From Stutzerimonas xanthomarina (lineage in GTDB: Bacteria; Pseudomonadota; Gammaproteobacteria; Pseudomonadales; Pseudomonadaceae): DNA of 64,000 nt. Under the pieces are notes generated by a model. It searched no databases. It was given only the letters and a program-made list of their open reading frames with translations, and had not been told where the DNA came from. Made by a program: the position numbers and the translations under genes. The stretch spans positions 186,001-250,000 of the forward strand of contig NZ_RHQM01000003.1 in the NCBI RefSeq assembly GCF_003935375.1. Direction: 5' to 3'. Positions 51,984 through 60,674 of the stretch are shown here, one piece after another. Every line of letters begins with the position of its first letter. Within the stretch, counting starts at the first letter, position 1.

Positions 51984-52916
51984 ATGGTCCGGGGCTCAAT
52001 CATATTGCTGATGTTCATCGCCTTGCTCGGCTGCCAGCCCGACCCGGACGCCGTCCGGGTCGGCAGTAACCGCTGGCTCGGCTATGCCCCGTTCTATCTG
52101 GCGGACGAACTGCACTGGACGGCGCCGAGCGGCGTTCGCCTGGTCGAGTACCCGACCACCACCGGCGTGCTGCGCGGCTTTCGCAATGGCATGCTGGATG
52201 CCGCCATGCTGACCCTGGACGAAACGCTGCTGCTGCAAGCCAGCGCCGATCTGAATCTGGAGATCATCCTGGTCACCAATGTTTCCGCCGGCGCGGACGT
52301 CCTTTTCGCCCGCGCGCCGATAGCCACCCTCGACGACCTGCGCGGCCGGCGAATCGGCGTGGAGAACACTGCGCTCGGTGCCTATTTCCTCTCCCGCGTG
52401 CTTGATCAGGCGCAGCTGACCATTGCAGACCTGGAGGTGGTCAGCCTGCCGGTTCATGAGCAGGTCGAGGCGTATGCCGCCGGCCGTGTCGATGCGGTTA
52501 TCACCTTCGCCTCGGAAGGGCCAGCGCTGGAGGCCAGCGGCGCGCGCCGCATCTTCGACAGCCGCCAACTGCCGGGCGAGATCGTCGACGTTCTGGTCGT
52601 TGATCGCCAGCGGGTCAATCCTGAGCAGCGCAGGCGCCTCAGAGCGCTCTGGTTCGACGCCTTGCGCGCCTGGCAGGAGCAGCGCGCCAAGACCGACCCA
52701 CACCTGCTCGCACGCCTGGGCCTGACGCCCGCTGCGCTGCAGGTCACGCTGGACGGCTTGCTCATGGGCGATCGCGCGGTCAATCGCGAATGGCTCCGTG
52801 ACGGCCAGCTACACCGCAGCATCGAACGTCTGAACCAGTACATGGGCGAACGACAACTGCTGAACAACGTCCGGCATGAGGGGCTGGTCCCCCGCTGTGA
52901 GGTGCTCGAATGCTGA
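51984..52916 (+). CDS. Solute-binding lipoprotein, NMT1/SsuA type, partner of a c-di-GMP enzyme
   Basis: A 310-residue lipoprotein. Signal peptide MVRGSIILLMFIALLGC with lipobox LLGC (Cys17). The mature part is a periplasmic binding protein of the NMT1/ThiY/SsuA class: VRVGSNRWLGYAPFYLADE, TTTGVLRGFRNGMLDAAMLTLDE, DDLRGRRIGVENTALGAYFLSRVL and GRVDAVITF. Start 51984 has GGAG upstream; the longer frame lacks a signal peptide at its start. No permease or ATPase gene is nearby. The stop overlaps the next ATG by 7 bp, so it is coupled to the GGDEF-EAL gene. It probably presents a bound ligand to that sensor rather than feeding a transporter (inference). Confidence 0.85.
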   Translation: MVRGSIILLMFIALLGCQPDPDAVRVGSNRWLGYAPFYLADELHWTAPSGVRLVEYPTTTGVLRGFRNGMLDAAMLTLDETLLLQASADLNLEIILVTNVSAGADVLFARAPIATLDDLRGRRIGVENTALGAYFLSRVLDQAQLTIADLEVVSLPVHEQVEAYAAGRVDAVITFASEGPALEASGARRIFDSRQLPGEIVDVLVVDRQRVNPEQRRRLRALWFDALRAWQEQRAKTDPHLLARLGLTPAALQVTLDGLLMGDRAVNREWLRDGQLHRSIERLNQYMGERQLLNNVRHEGLVPRCEVLEC

Positions 52917-55300
52917 CAAGATTGTCGCTGCGAAAATCGCTGCCCCTGCTGCTGGGCATCTTCGGCCTGATGTTCACGGTGCTCCTGACCACCTGGCACC
53001 TGCCGACGCGGATCGAGGAAACGCTTACCGACTGGCGCGACCACACCGCGCAGCACCTCGCCCTGCTGCAGAGCAGCCTGAGCGACCATCGCCGGCTGGG
53101 GCGCAACGCCGAACTGGAGACCGAGCTGGCCGACCTGGCGAGCCTGGAGGGAGTGCGCTGGGCGATGGTGATCGGCCCTGACCTGCAGATAATCGCCACC
53201 ACTCGCCTGGGCCTGACAACCGAGCGGCTCGAGCTGATCGACGCCGTCGCGCTCAAGGCCCGTGTCGACAGCGGTCGCCCCGCCTGGGCCGGCCAAGGCG
53301 CGCGACAGCTGGCGATCTACCCGCTGGACCGCGTCGCGCAGAACGGCACGCCGGTGCGCGAAGCGCTGCTGGCCGAATACGACTTCACGCCGATGCTCGC
53401 GCAGACCAAGCGTGACGCCTGGTTCTATCTGGCCCAGACCCTTACGTTATTGCTGCTGCTCGGCCTGATCCTCAACCGCATCTACGGACGCCTGCTGACG
53501 CGCCGCCTGGCGCGCATCGACCAGGCCGCAAGGCAGTTCGCCATCGACCAGCGGCCACAGACCCTGGCAGTGACCGGCCGCGATGAGATCGGCCGGCTCG
53601 CCGCCACCCTCAGTCGCATGATGAACCAGCTGCACGAGCGGCAGCTGGCCCTCAGCGAAAGCGAACAGCTCTTGCGCGACCTGATCGACACGGCGCCGAT
53701 CGGCATGCTGGTGGTCGACCGCGAGCTGCGCGTGCTGCAGGCCAATCCGGCGGCTGCCGCCCTGTTCGGTTGTACGCCGGAGGAGCTCATCGGCAACCTG
53801 CCGGGCGACCGCCTGGCAGAGAGCGATGCCACCGCGCGCCTGCGCAGCACGCCGGCGAACACCACGCTGGAGCTGACCGGCCGCCGAAACGGTCAGGACA
53901 TTCCGCTGGAAATCAGCTGCACGCCCTTCCAGCGCTACGGCGTGCGCCATTTCCTGGTCCTGCTGCGCGATATCAGCGACCGACTGCGCGCCGAACAACG
54001 GCTGCGCTTTCTCGCCCACTTCGATCCGCTGACCCAGCTGGCCAACCGCAACTACCTGATGCAGCGCCTCGACCAGCTGTTGGCAGCTCGCCTGCCGTTG
54101 AGCCTGCTCTACCTCGATCTGGATCACTTCAAGCGCATCAACGACAGCCTCGGCCACGAAATAGGGGACAAGTTGCTGATACAGATCGGCGATCGCCTCG
54201 GCCAGCTGATGCCGGAAAAATCCCTGCTTTCGCGCACCGGTGGCGACGAGTTCATGCTGTTGCTCGACAGCAGCGATGCCCGGCGTGCGGAACAACTGGC
54301 GAAAAGCATCATCGAGCGTTTCGAGCTGCCGGTGCGCATCGGTCAGTACGAGTGCTTCGTCAGCCCGAGCATCGGCATCGCCGTCAGCGACGGCCGGCAC
54401 AGCGCCACCGAGCTGCTCAAGCGCGTCGACCTGGCGCTGTATGCGGCCAAGGACGCCGGACGCAATCGCACCGTCATCTACAACGAAGCACTCAGCGACG
54501 CAGCCGCCAGCCGCCGTGAGCTGGAGCAGGCACTGCGGCGCGCGCTGGATCACGAAGAGTTCGTGCTGCACTACCAGCCGCAGGTCAACGCCCAGGGTGA
54601 GCCGGAAGTCATGGAGGCCCTGCTGCGCTGGGCTTCTCCGGACCGCGGCCTGGTGCCGCCCGGGGAGTTCATTCCGGTGCTGGAAGAGAGCGGCATGATC
54701 ATCGAGGCGACCCGCTGGGTGTTTCGCGAGGCCTGCCGCCAGGCTTGTCGCTGGCACGCCATGGGGCATGCGCTGCGCATCGCGGTCAACCTGTCGCCAC
54801 TGGACTTCCGCCAGGCGGATCTGGCCGGCAGCCTGCTGGCGATTCTTGAGGAAGAAGGCGCATCGGCGAGCATGCTGGAACTGGAGGTCACCGAGAGTGC
54901 GCTGCTCGAAGCCGATGAGCATGTCCAGCAGACCCTCGGCCGTCTGAAGGCCGCCGGGCTGCCGCTGCTGCTCGACGACTTCGGCACCGGCTATGCCTCG
55001 CTGACCTACCTGCAGCGCTTCCGCTTCGATGGCATCAAGATCGACCGCGAGTTCGTCAGCGGGCTGCCGGATAGCGAACAGTCGGTCGCGCTGGTGCGCG
55101 GTATCCTCACCATGGCCAGCCACCTCGGCCTGCACGTGGTCGCCGAAGGCGTGGAGAACGAGCGTCAGGCGGCGTTCCTGCGCCTCAACGGCTGCCCCAG
55201 CTTGCAGGGATTCCACTACGCACGGCCGCAGCCGGCAGCGCAGTGCCGCCTGCAGCAGAACGGTCGACCGATCAACCTACAGCTGCCGCTGGACGGATAA
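52910..55300 (+). CDS. Membrane PAS-GGDEF-EAL c-di-GMP enzyme
   Basis: A 796-residue protein. TM1 (about 11-28), periplasmic domain (about 29-170), TM2 (about 171-189), HAMP (about 190-245), PAS (about 250-365), GGDEF (motif RTGGDEF near 443) and EAL (EALLRW near 567; ELEVTES; LDDFGTGYASL near 688; KIDREFV; AEGVEN). The catalytic residues of both domains look intact, so it could make and degrade c-di-GMP. The GGDEF inhibitory site is degenerate (PEKS, not RxxD). The start has GAGGTG six bases upstream and overlaps the binding-protein stop. The layout resembles Vibrio NspS-MbaA, where a periplasmic binding protein sets the balance of a GGDEF-EAL protein. Confidence 0.9.
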   Translation: MLTRLSLRKSLPLLLGIFGLMFTVLLTTWHLPTRIEETLTDWRDHTAQHLALLQSSLSDHRRLGRNAELETELADLASLEGVRWAMVIGPDLQIIATTRLGLTTERLELIDAVALKARVDSGRPAWAGQGARQLAIYPLDRVAQNGTPVREALLAEYDFTPMLAQTKRDAWFYLAQTLTLLLLLGLILNRIYGRLLTRRLARIDQAARQFAIDQRPQTLAVTGRDEIGRLAATLSRMMNQLHERQLALSESEQLLRDLIDTAPIGMLVVDRELRVLQANPAAAALFGCTPEELIGNLPGDRLAESDATARLRSTPANTTLELTGRRNGQDIPLEISCTPFQRYGVRHFLVLLRDISDRLRAEQRLRFLAHFDPLTQLANRNYLMQRLDQLLAARLPLSLLYLDLDHFKRINDSLGHEIGDKLLIQIGDRLGQLMPEKSLLSRTGGDEFMLLLDSSDARRAEQLAKSIIERFELPVRIGQYECFVSPSIGIAVSDGRHSATELLKRVDLALYAAKDAGRNRTVIYNEALSDAAASRRELEQALRRALDHEEFVLHYQPQVNAQGEPEVMEALLRWASPDRGLVPPGEFIPVLEESGMIIEATRWVFREACRQACRWHAMGHALRIAVNLSPLDFRQADLAGSLLAILEEEGASASMLELEVTESALLEADEHVQQTLGRLKAAGLPLLLDDFGTGYASLTYLQRFRFDGIKIDREFVSGLPDSEQSVALVRGILTMASHLGLHVVAEGVENERQAAFLRLNGCPSLQGFHYARPQPAAQCRLQQNGRPINLQLPLDG

Positions 55301-55334
55301 GCACCGACCGGCGTGCCAGCATTAAGCCTGCAAT

Positions 55335-55349
55335 TGCGAACGGTTCGCA
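55335..55349. promoter_or_regulatory. 7-1-7 palindrome upstream of the ECF sigma gene
   Basis: TGCGAAC-G-GTTCGCA is a perfect inverted repeat 41 bp before the sigma factor start. Its geometry matches the 7-1-7 Fur model (TGATAAT-N-ATTATCA), but only part of each half site agrees, so Fur is a candidate and not a firm call. Confidence 0.45.
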
Positions 55350-55389
55350 TCTGGGATAGTTTCGTTGCCCCTCTCGGTGGCACGCTCCC

Positions 55390-55887
55390 ATGCGCGACAA
55401 CAACAAGATTTCCGATTCCTGCCTGCAGTGTTACGTCCATCATCGCCAGCAACTGGTCGCCCACCTCACGCGCCTCGGCGGCTGTCGCGCGCTGGCCGAG
55501 GACCTGGCGCAGGATGCCTGGCTGAAGCTCGCCCAGGTCATGCCCGAGCAGCGTCTCGACAATCCCAAGGCCTATCTCTTTCGCATCGCCACCAATCTGC
55601 TCCGCGACGCCATGCGCCATCGCGCCTTGCTCGGTGCATCAGACGAAGCTCCGCTGGAACTGATCGAAGCCGTGCAGGCCGACCCTTGCGGGCTGGTTGA
55701 AAACCACTGCGCGCTGCAGTGCGTGCTGCGCCAGCTCGATGACCTGCCGCCGCGTTGCCGCGAGGTGTTCGAACTGGCCCGGCTGGAAGGTCTCAGCCAG
55801 GCCGAGATAGCCGGACGCCTTGGCATCTCGGTGAATACCGTGATCGCCCAGCTGGCCAAGGCGCGCGAGCGGCTGGAGCGGCCGTAA
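55390..55887 (+). CDS. FecI/PvdS-type ECF sigma factor (iron starvation)
   Basis: A 165-residue sigma-70 family protein with region 2 (AEDLAQDAWLKLAQ; NPKAYLFRIATNLLRDAMRHR) and region 4 (LPPRCREVFELARLEGLSQAEIAGRLGISVNTV). Proportions and sequence fit iron-starvation sigma factors. No FecR-type anti-sigma gene and no TonB receptor gene are adjacent, so it resembles PvdS in being free of a neighbouring surface-signalling pair. It precedes the siderophore operon by 197 bp and likely controls it or the receptor encoded elsewhere (inference). Confidence 0.88.
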   Translation: MRDNNKISDSCLQCYVHHRQQLVAHLTRLGGCRALAEDLAQDAWLKLAQVMPEQRLDNPKAYLFRIATNLLRDAMRHRALLGASDEAPLELIEAVQADPCGLVENHCALQCVLRQLDDLPPRCREVFELARLEGLSQAEIAGRLGISVNTVIAQLAKARERLERP

Positions 55888-55951
55888 CTTTTTTTCTTCG
55901 ACGCCGTAATGGTTTTTCCGCGCTGATTCGTCTTGCCTGTGCCCTTGCGCA

Positions 55952-55971
55952 ATTGAGAGTTATTCTCGATT
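55952..55971 (+). promoter_or_regulatory. Fur box at the siderophore operon promoter
   Basis: TGAGAGTTATTCTCG (55954-55968) agrees at 13 of 15 positions with the common Fur-box form TGAGAATTATTCTCA. TTGCGC at 55945 and GATTAA at 55968, 17 bp apart, may be the promoter hexamers that the box overlaps. It lies 114 bp before desA. Confidence 0.72.
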
Positions 55972-56084
55972 AACCGGCATCCTCGCAGATGCTTTCGTGC
56001 GGTCCAGCCGCCAGACAAGAAACCACCGAAGCCGCGAAAACGGCCCGCTCTGGGTCGCGGCCGCGCTCGGCCCGAGGAATGTGC

Positions 56085-57608
56085 ATGACCCCGTCCAGTA
56101 CCGTAGTGCCCTTCGCCCCCGGCCCCGTCAGCAACGGGCTGTTCACCCGCAGCAACCACGATGACTACCGCCAGCTCATGCAGCAGGGGCTGAACCTGGT
56201 GCAGCAGTGTCTGCAGCGCCAGCAGCAGCCGTTCAGCGGCATCCTTCCGCAGGAACTGGCCGCCGATTTCGAACGCGTCGATCTGGAGCGCCCGCTGGGC
56301 GACGCCGGTGCCGCGCTGCGCGAGCTGGATCAGCTCTACCTGCGCGACGCGGTGTACTTCCACCACCCGCGCTACGTCGCCCACCTCAACTGCCCGGTGG
56401 TGCTGCCGGCGCTGCTCGCCGAAGTGCTGGTGTCATCGCTCAATTCTTCGCTGGACACCTGGGACCAGAGCGCCGGCGGCACGCTGATCGAACAGCGCCT
56501 GATCGATTGGACCTGTGCGCGTATCGGCCTCGGCGGTCAGGCCGACGGCGTGTTCACCAGCGGCGGCACCCAGTCCAACCTGATGGGCCTGCTGCTGGCC
56601 CGCGAGCACGTCTGCAACCGCCTGCCCGGCCACGGCGGCAATCTGCGTCACGGCCTACCGGCCGATGCCGCCGGGTTGCGTATCTTCGCCTCCCGCGCCA
56701 GCCACTTCAGTGTGCAGAAATCCGCCGCGCTGCTGGGGCTGGGCTACGACGCCGTGCGCAGCATCGAAACCGACAGTGCCCAGTGCATGAGCGTGCCGGC
56801 GTTGGCCCAGGCCCTGGCCGACTGTCAGCGCCTGGGCGAGCTGCCCATGGCCGTGGTCGCCACCGCCGGCACCACCGACTTCGGCAGCATCGATCCGTTG
56901 CCGGAAATCGCCGCGCTGTGCCAGCACTATGGCGTCTGGCTGCACGTCGACGCGGCCTATGGCGGCGGTCTGCTGGTCGCACCGCGCTACCGCGACTGGC
57001 TGGCCGGTGTCGAGCACGCCGACTCGGTCACCGTCGACTATCACAAGTCGTTCTTCCAGCCGGTCAGCTGCAGCGGCTTCTTCGTTCGCCAGCGTCAGCA
57101 CCTGAGCTACATCACCCACCACGCCGACTACCTCAACCCGCGCAGCCAAACCCGCGAGGGCACGCCGAACCTGGTCAACAAGAGCATCCAGACCACCCGC
57201 CGCTTCGACGCGCTGAAGCTCTGGCTGACCCTGCGCATCCTCGGTGCCGCGCACATCGGTGCGATGTTCGAGGAGGTCATCGACCGCGCCGCCGACACCC
57301 ATCGCCTGCTCGCCGAGGACCCGGCCTTCGAGGTCTTCGCCCCGCGCCTGAGCACGCTGGTGTTTCGTTTCGTCGCCCCAGGCGTGGCCGACGAGCGCCT
57401 GGATGAGATTAACCGCGAGATCCGCAAGGAGATCTTCCGCTCCGGCGCGGCGGTGATCGCCGCCACCGTGGTCGATGGGCGGCAGTACCTCAAGTTCACC
57501 CTGCTCAACCCGGAAACCACGCTGGACGACCTGCGCACCATCGTCGAGCTGATTCGCGGCCACGGCACTCGCCTGCTCGACGGCCTACCCTCCGCCGCCA
57601 ACCAGTAA
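56085..57608 (+). CDS. desA: PLP-dependent lysine decarboxylase, DesA-like
   Basis: A 507-residue group II decarboxylase: HPRYVAHLNCP near the N-terminus, TSGGTQSNLMGLLLARE, HVDAAYGGG and the PLP lysine in DYHKSFFQPVSC (near 320). In desferrioxamine pathways DesA turns L-lysine into cadaverine. Start 56085 (MTPSSTVVPFAP) has GAGGA at suitable spacing; the frame is open upstream to 55989 but those residues look non-coding. Diaminobutyrate or other amino-acid decarboxylase activity is possible by family, but the neighbouring DesBCD-type genes favour lysine. First gene of a six-gene operon; desB starts 11 bp downstream. Confidence 0.88.
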   Translation: MTPSSTVVPFAPGPVSNGLFTRSNHDDYRQLMQQGLNLVQQCLQRQQQPFSGILPQELAADFERVDLERPLGDAGAALRELDQLYLRDAVYFHHPRYVAHLNCPVVLPALLAEVLVSSLNSSLDTWDQSAGGTLIEQRLIDWTCARIGLGGQADGVFTSGGTQSNLMGLLLAREHVCNRLPGHGGNLRHGLPADAAGLRIFASRASHFSVQKSAALLGLGYDAVRSIETDSAQCMSVPALAQALADCQRLGELPMAVVATAGTTDFGSIDPLPEIAALCQHYGVWLHVDAAYGGGLLVAPRYRDWLAGVEHADSVTVDYHKSFFQPVSCSGFFVRQRQHLSYITHHADYLNPRSQTREGTPNLVNKSIQTTRRFDALKLWLTLRILGAAHIGAMFEEVIDRAADTHRLLAEDPAFEVFAPRLSTLVFRFVAPGVADERLDEINREIRKEIFRSGAAVIAATVVDGRQYLKFTLLNPETTLDDLRTIVELIRGHGTRLLDGLPSAANQ

Positions 57609-57619
57609 GGAGATCGCAT

Positions 57620-58939
57620 ATGAACAAGATGTATGACTTCATTGGCATCGGCATTGGCCCGTTCAACCTCGGCCTGGCCTGCCTGGCCGAACCCATCGAC
57701 GGGCTCGATTGCCTGTTTCTCGACCGCGCCGAGGGTTTCAACTGGCATCCTGGGATGATGCTCGACAGCGCCACCCTGCAGACGCCGTTCATGGCCGATC
57801 TGGTGACCCTGGCCGACCCCACCAGTCGCTTCAGCTTTCTCAACTACGCCAAGCAGGTGGGTCGGCTGTACGCCTTCTACATCAAGGAAGACTTCTTCCT
57901 GATGCGCCGCGAGTACAACCAGTACTGCCAGTGGGTGGTCGAACAGCTCGACAGCCTGCGCTTCGAGCACTTCGTACAGCAGGTCGACTACCTCGACGAG
58001 CGCCGTTGCTACCGTGTGCGCGGCGTGCACACGCGTAGCGGCGAGGGCTTCGAGTTCCTCACCCGCCGTCTGGTGCTCGGCACCGGCACCACGCCCTATC
58101 TGCCGACCTGTTGCGAGGCACTGGCCGAGCACGTCAACCACAGCGGCAACTACCTGCAGGACAAGCCGCGCCTGCAGGGCAAGCGCTCGATCACCGTGGT
58201 CGGCAGCGGCCAGAGCGCGGCGGAGATCTACTACGACCTGTTGCAGGAAATCGACCGCCACGACTACCAGCTGAACTGGATCACCCGCGCGCCGCGCTTC
58301 TTCCCGCTGGAGTACACCAAGCTGACCCTGGAAATGACCAGCCCGGAGTACATCGACTACTTCCACAGCCTGCCGCGCAGCACCCGGGAAAAGCTCATCG
58401 ACAGCCAGAAGGGCCTGTACAAGGGCATCAACGCCACCCTAATCAACGCCATCTACGACGAGCTGTACAACCAGAGCCTCAAGGGCGAGGTGCCGACCCG
58501 GCTGCTGACCAACGCCGAGCTGCGTCGCTGCCAGCGTCTGAGCGATGGCACGCTGGAGCTGGAGTTCTTCCAGCATGAGCTGGAGCAGGGCTATCGCCAC
58601 CGCTGCGACGCACTGGTGATGGCCAGCGGGTACCAGTACCGCCTGCCGCGCTGCATCCAGCCGATTGCCGAGCGTATCGCCTGGCAGGCACCGGAACGCT
58701 TCGCCGTGGCGCGCAACTACAGCATCGACCGCAACGGCGGCGAGGTCTTCGTTCAGAACGCCGGGCTGGTCGATCACGGTCTGGTGACGCCGGATCTCGG
58801 CATGGGCTGCTACCGCAACGCCTCAATCCTGCGCGAGATCTGCGGGCGCGAGCACTACGCGGTGGAAACGAAGATCGCCTTCCAGCAGTTCAGTCTGCCG
58901 CAGCCGGTTACACCCCAGGGCGCGGTGGCGGCGCGATGA
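57620..58939 (+). CDS. desB: FAD-dependent diamine N-monooxygenase, DesB-like
   Basis: A 439-residue flavin N-hydroxylase of the IucD/AlcA/RhbE class. The FAD site is GIGIGPFNLGLACLAE, the substrate region is FNWHPGMMLDSATLQTPFMADLVTL, and the NADPH site is VVGSGQSAAEIYYDLL. It should hydroxylate one amine of cadaverine to N-hydroxycadaverine with O2 and NADPH. An AAGGAG site lies seven bases before ATG 57620. The stop overlaps the exporter ATG as ATGA. Confidence 0.92.
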   Translation: MNKMYDFIGIGIGPFNLGLACLAEPIDGLDCLFLDRAEGFNWHPGMMLDSATLQTPFMADLVTLADPTSRFSFLNYAKQVGRLYAFYIKEDFFLMRREYNQYCQWVVEQLDSLRFEHFVQQVDYLDERRCYRVRGVHTRSGEGFEFLTRRLVLGTGTTPYLPTCCEALAEHVNHSGNYLQDKPRLQGKRSITVVGSGQSAAEIYYDLLQEIDRHDYQLNWITRAPRFFPLEYTKLTLEMTSPEYIDYFHSLPRSTREKLIDSQKGLYKGINATLINAIYDELYNQSLKGEVPTRLLTNAELRRCQRLSDGTLELEFFQHELEQGYRHRCDALVMASGYQYRLPRCIQPIAERIAWQAPERFAVARNYSIDRNGGEVFVQNAGLVDHGLVTPDLGMGCYRNASILREICGREHYAVETKIAFQQFSLPQPVTPQGAVAAR

Positions 58940-60090
58940 CACTGCGACGTGCGCTGATCGGCATGACGCTGCTGGCAGTGCTCGGCGACAGCCTGCTGAT
59001 GCCGTTCTACCCGCAGTATTTCGCCGAACGCTTCGGCGAGCTGCGCAGCGAGCAGGTCGGTCTGTACCTGGCCGCAGTGTGCCTGGTAGCGATGCTTGCC
59101 TTGCCGCTGTGGGTGCGCCTGTCCAGGCATGCGCATCCGCTGCGGCTGCTGATCTTCGGCCAGCTGATGGCCGGGCTGCTGGCGCTGGCCTGCGCGGCGA
59201 TCGAGCAACAATGGCTGTTCTGGCCGGTGTCGCTGACGATGATCGCCTTCAAGGCCAGCTATCTGCTGATGTATCCCTACGTGATGGGCTTGGTGGGCGC
59301 CGACCAGCAGGTGCGCACCATCGGCCTGCTCTCGGTGGTGGTGCATCTGGGTGCGATTGCCGGCGCGACGCTGGGTGGCGGGGTGCTGCACTACCTCAGC
59401 CCGGCGCGGATGTTCGTGCTGATGGGCCTGATGGATTTCGTGCAGATGGCTGTCAGCCTGCTCTTGTTGCGCCATGCGCCGCAACCGACTCGGGTCGATG
59501 CAAGCACGCCACCACGGCCGCGCGGGGAGCACCTGGCAATCGCCCGGCTGTGCCTGCTGATGCTGGCGTTCTACTTCTGCATCTACCTGGCGCGGCCGTT
59601 CTTTACGGTGTACTGGGAGCAGCTTGGTGGGCCCCAGGCAAGCTGGATCACCGGCCTGGTCTACGCCATTCCCGGCATGCTGGCGCTGCTCGCCCTAGCC
59701 CTGCATTACCACGCCGGGCAGCACCTGACCGCCTGGCTGCTGCTGGGCGCGGCCGGACTGGCACTGCAGGGCATCGAGCAGATGCCGCTGGTACTGGCCG
59801 GGCGCGTGCTATTCGGCTGGGCGCTGTACCAGCTCACCGTCGCGCTGGATGCACGACTGTTCGCCCTCAGCCGGCCGGAGCACTACGGCCGCGACTACAG
59901 CCTGATCAACATCTTCCAGAACCTCGGAGTGCTCGCCGCGTCGTGGCTCGCCGGATTGGTGGTGCGCGATGCCGGCCTCGCCGCGCCGTTCTTCCTGTCC
60001 GCCCTCGGCCTCGTTCTCACCGCCTACGTACTGCGCTGGCTGCTGGTTTCAGCACCAGTCAGCGCGTCTCTCTGTGGAGCCAAATCATGA
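58936..60090 (+). CDS. MFS transporter, probable siderophore exporter
   Basis: A 384-residue major facilitator with about 11-12 membrane helices. It starts MTLRRALIGMTLLAVLGDSLLMPFYPQYFAERFGE. It sits inside the biosynthetic operon with ATGA overlaps on both sides, between the monooxygenase and the acyltransferase, like the DfoS-type permease in Erwinia desferrioxamine clusters. Export of the finished siderophore to the periplasm is the likely role. Import of a precursor or drug efflux are less likely alternatives. Confidence 0.85.
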   Translation: MTLRRALIGMTLLAVLGDSLLMPFYPQYFAERFGELRSEQVGLYLAAVCLVAMLALPLWVRLSRHAHPLRLLIFGQLMAGLLALACAAIEQQWLFWPVSLTMIAFKASYLLMYPYVMGLVGADQQVRTIGLLSVVVHLGAIAGATLGGGVLHYLSPARMFVLMGLMDFVQMAVSLLLLRHAPQPTRVDASTPPRPRGEHLAIARLCLLMLAFYFCIYLARPFFTVYWEQLGGPQASWITGLVYAIPGMLALLALALHYHAGQHLTAWLLLGAAGLALQGIEQMPLVLAGRVLFGWALYQLTVALDARLFALSRPEHYGRDYSLINIFQNLGVLAASWLAGLVVRDAGLAAPFFLSALGLVLTAYVLRWLLVSAPVSASLCGAKS

Positions 60091-60674
60091 ATACCGCTCT
60101 TTCCCGCGCGGATGGTCCGCGCTTCGTTCGCTACTGCGCGCTTGGCGCCATGCACTTCGAGACCGTGCAGCCGGAGCATTTGCCGCTGCTGCAGGACTGG
60201 CTGCGCCGCGACTATGCGCGCTTCTGGGCCATGAGCCATCTGAGCCTGGCGCAATTGGCCGACTATGTTGGCGAGATCCAGCGCAGCAGCCATCGCGACA
60301 TTGCCATCGGTATGTGCAACGGCGAACCCGCGTTCCTTTTCGAGGGCTATCACCCAGCCCATGACCGCCTCGCCGATCACTACCAGGTGCGCCCCGGCGA
60401 CCGCGGCATGCACCTGCTGCTCGCACCCTGCGAAAAGCCCGTGCACGGCTTCAGCCTGGAAGTCATACGCAGCATCCTCGCCTACCAGTTCGCCGACCCA
60501 TTCGCGCGGCGCATCGTCGTCGAGCCGGATGCGCGCAACGCCAAGGTGCATGCCTTGAACCAGCGCGTCGGCTTCGTCTACCAGCGCCTGCTGCAGCTAC
60601 CGGAAAAGGATGCCTGTCTGGCGTTCTGCACCCGCGCGCAGTTCCTCGCCACCCTTCAGGAGAATCCGCAATGA
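60087..60674 (+). CDS. desC: N-hydroxydiamine acyltransferase, DesC-like
   Basis: A 195-residue GNAT-fold enzyme of the IucB/AlcB/RhbD type. It carries DWLRRDYARFWAM, GEPAFLFEGYHPAHD, GDRGMHLLLAP and EPDARNAKVHALNQRVGF. It should transfer succinyl from succinyl-CoA (or acetyl, for linear analogues) to N-hydroxycadaverine. The open frame extends far upstream inside the exporter gene, but ATG 60087 has GGAG eight bases upstream and overlaps the exporter stop. It overlaps desD by four bases. Confidence 0.9.
   Translation: MNTALSRADGPRFVRYCALGAMHFETVQPEHLPLLQDWLRRDYARFWAMSHLSLAQLADYVGEIQRSSHRDIAIGMCNGEPAFLFEGYHPAHDRLADHYQVRPGDRGMHLLLAPCEKPVHGFSLEVIRSILAYQFADPFARRIVVEPDARNAKVHALNQRVGFVYQRLLQLPEKDACLAFCTRAQFLATLQENPQ

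Noticed and set aside
53447-55216. 589-codon minus-strand frame over the GGDEF-EAL gene
   Set aside because: Antisense shadow of an intact two-domain enzyme.
57128-58366. 412-codon minus-strand frame across desA-desB
   Set aside because: Spans two well-supported genes on the other strand; no motif.
59079-60086. Upstream extension of the desC frame inside the exporter gene
   Set aside because: Reads as Arg/Pro-rich out-of-frame translation; the ATGA overlap and ribosome-binding site fix the start at 60087.
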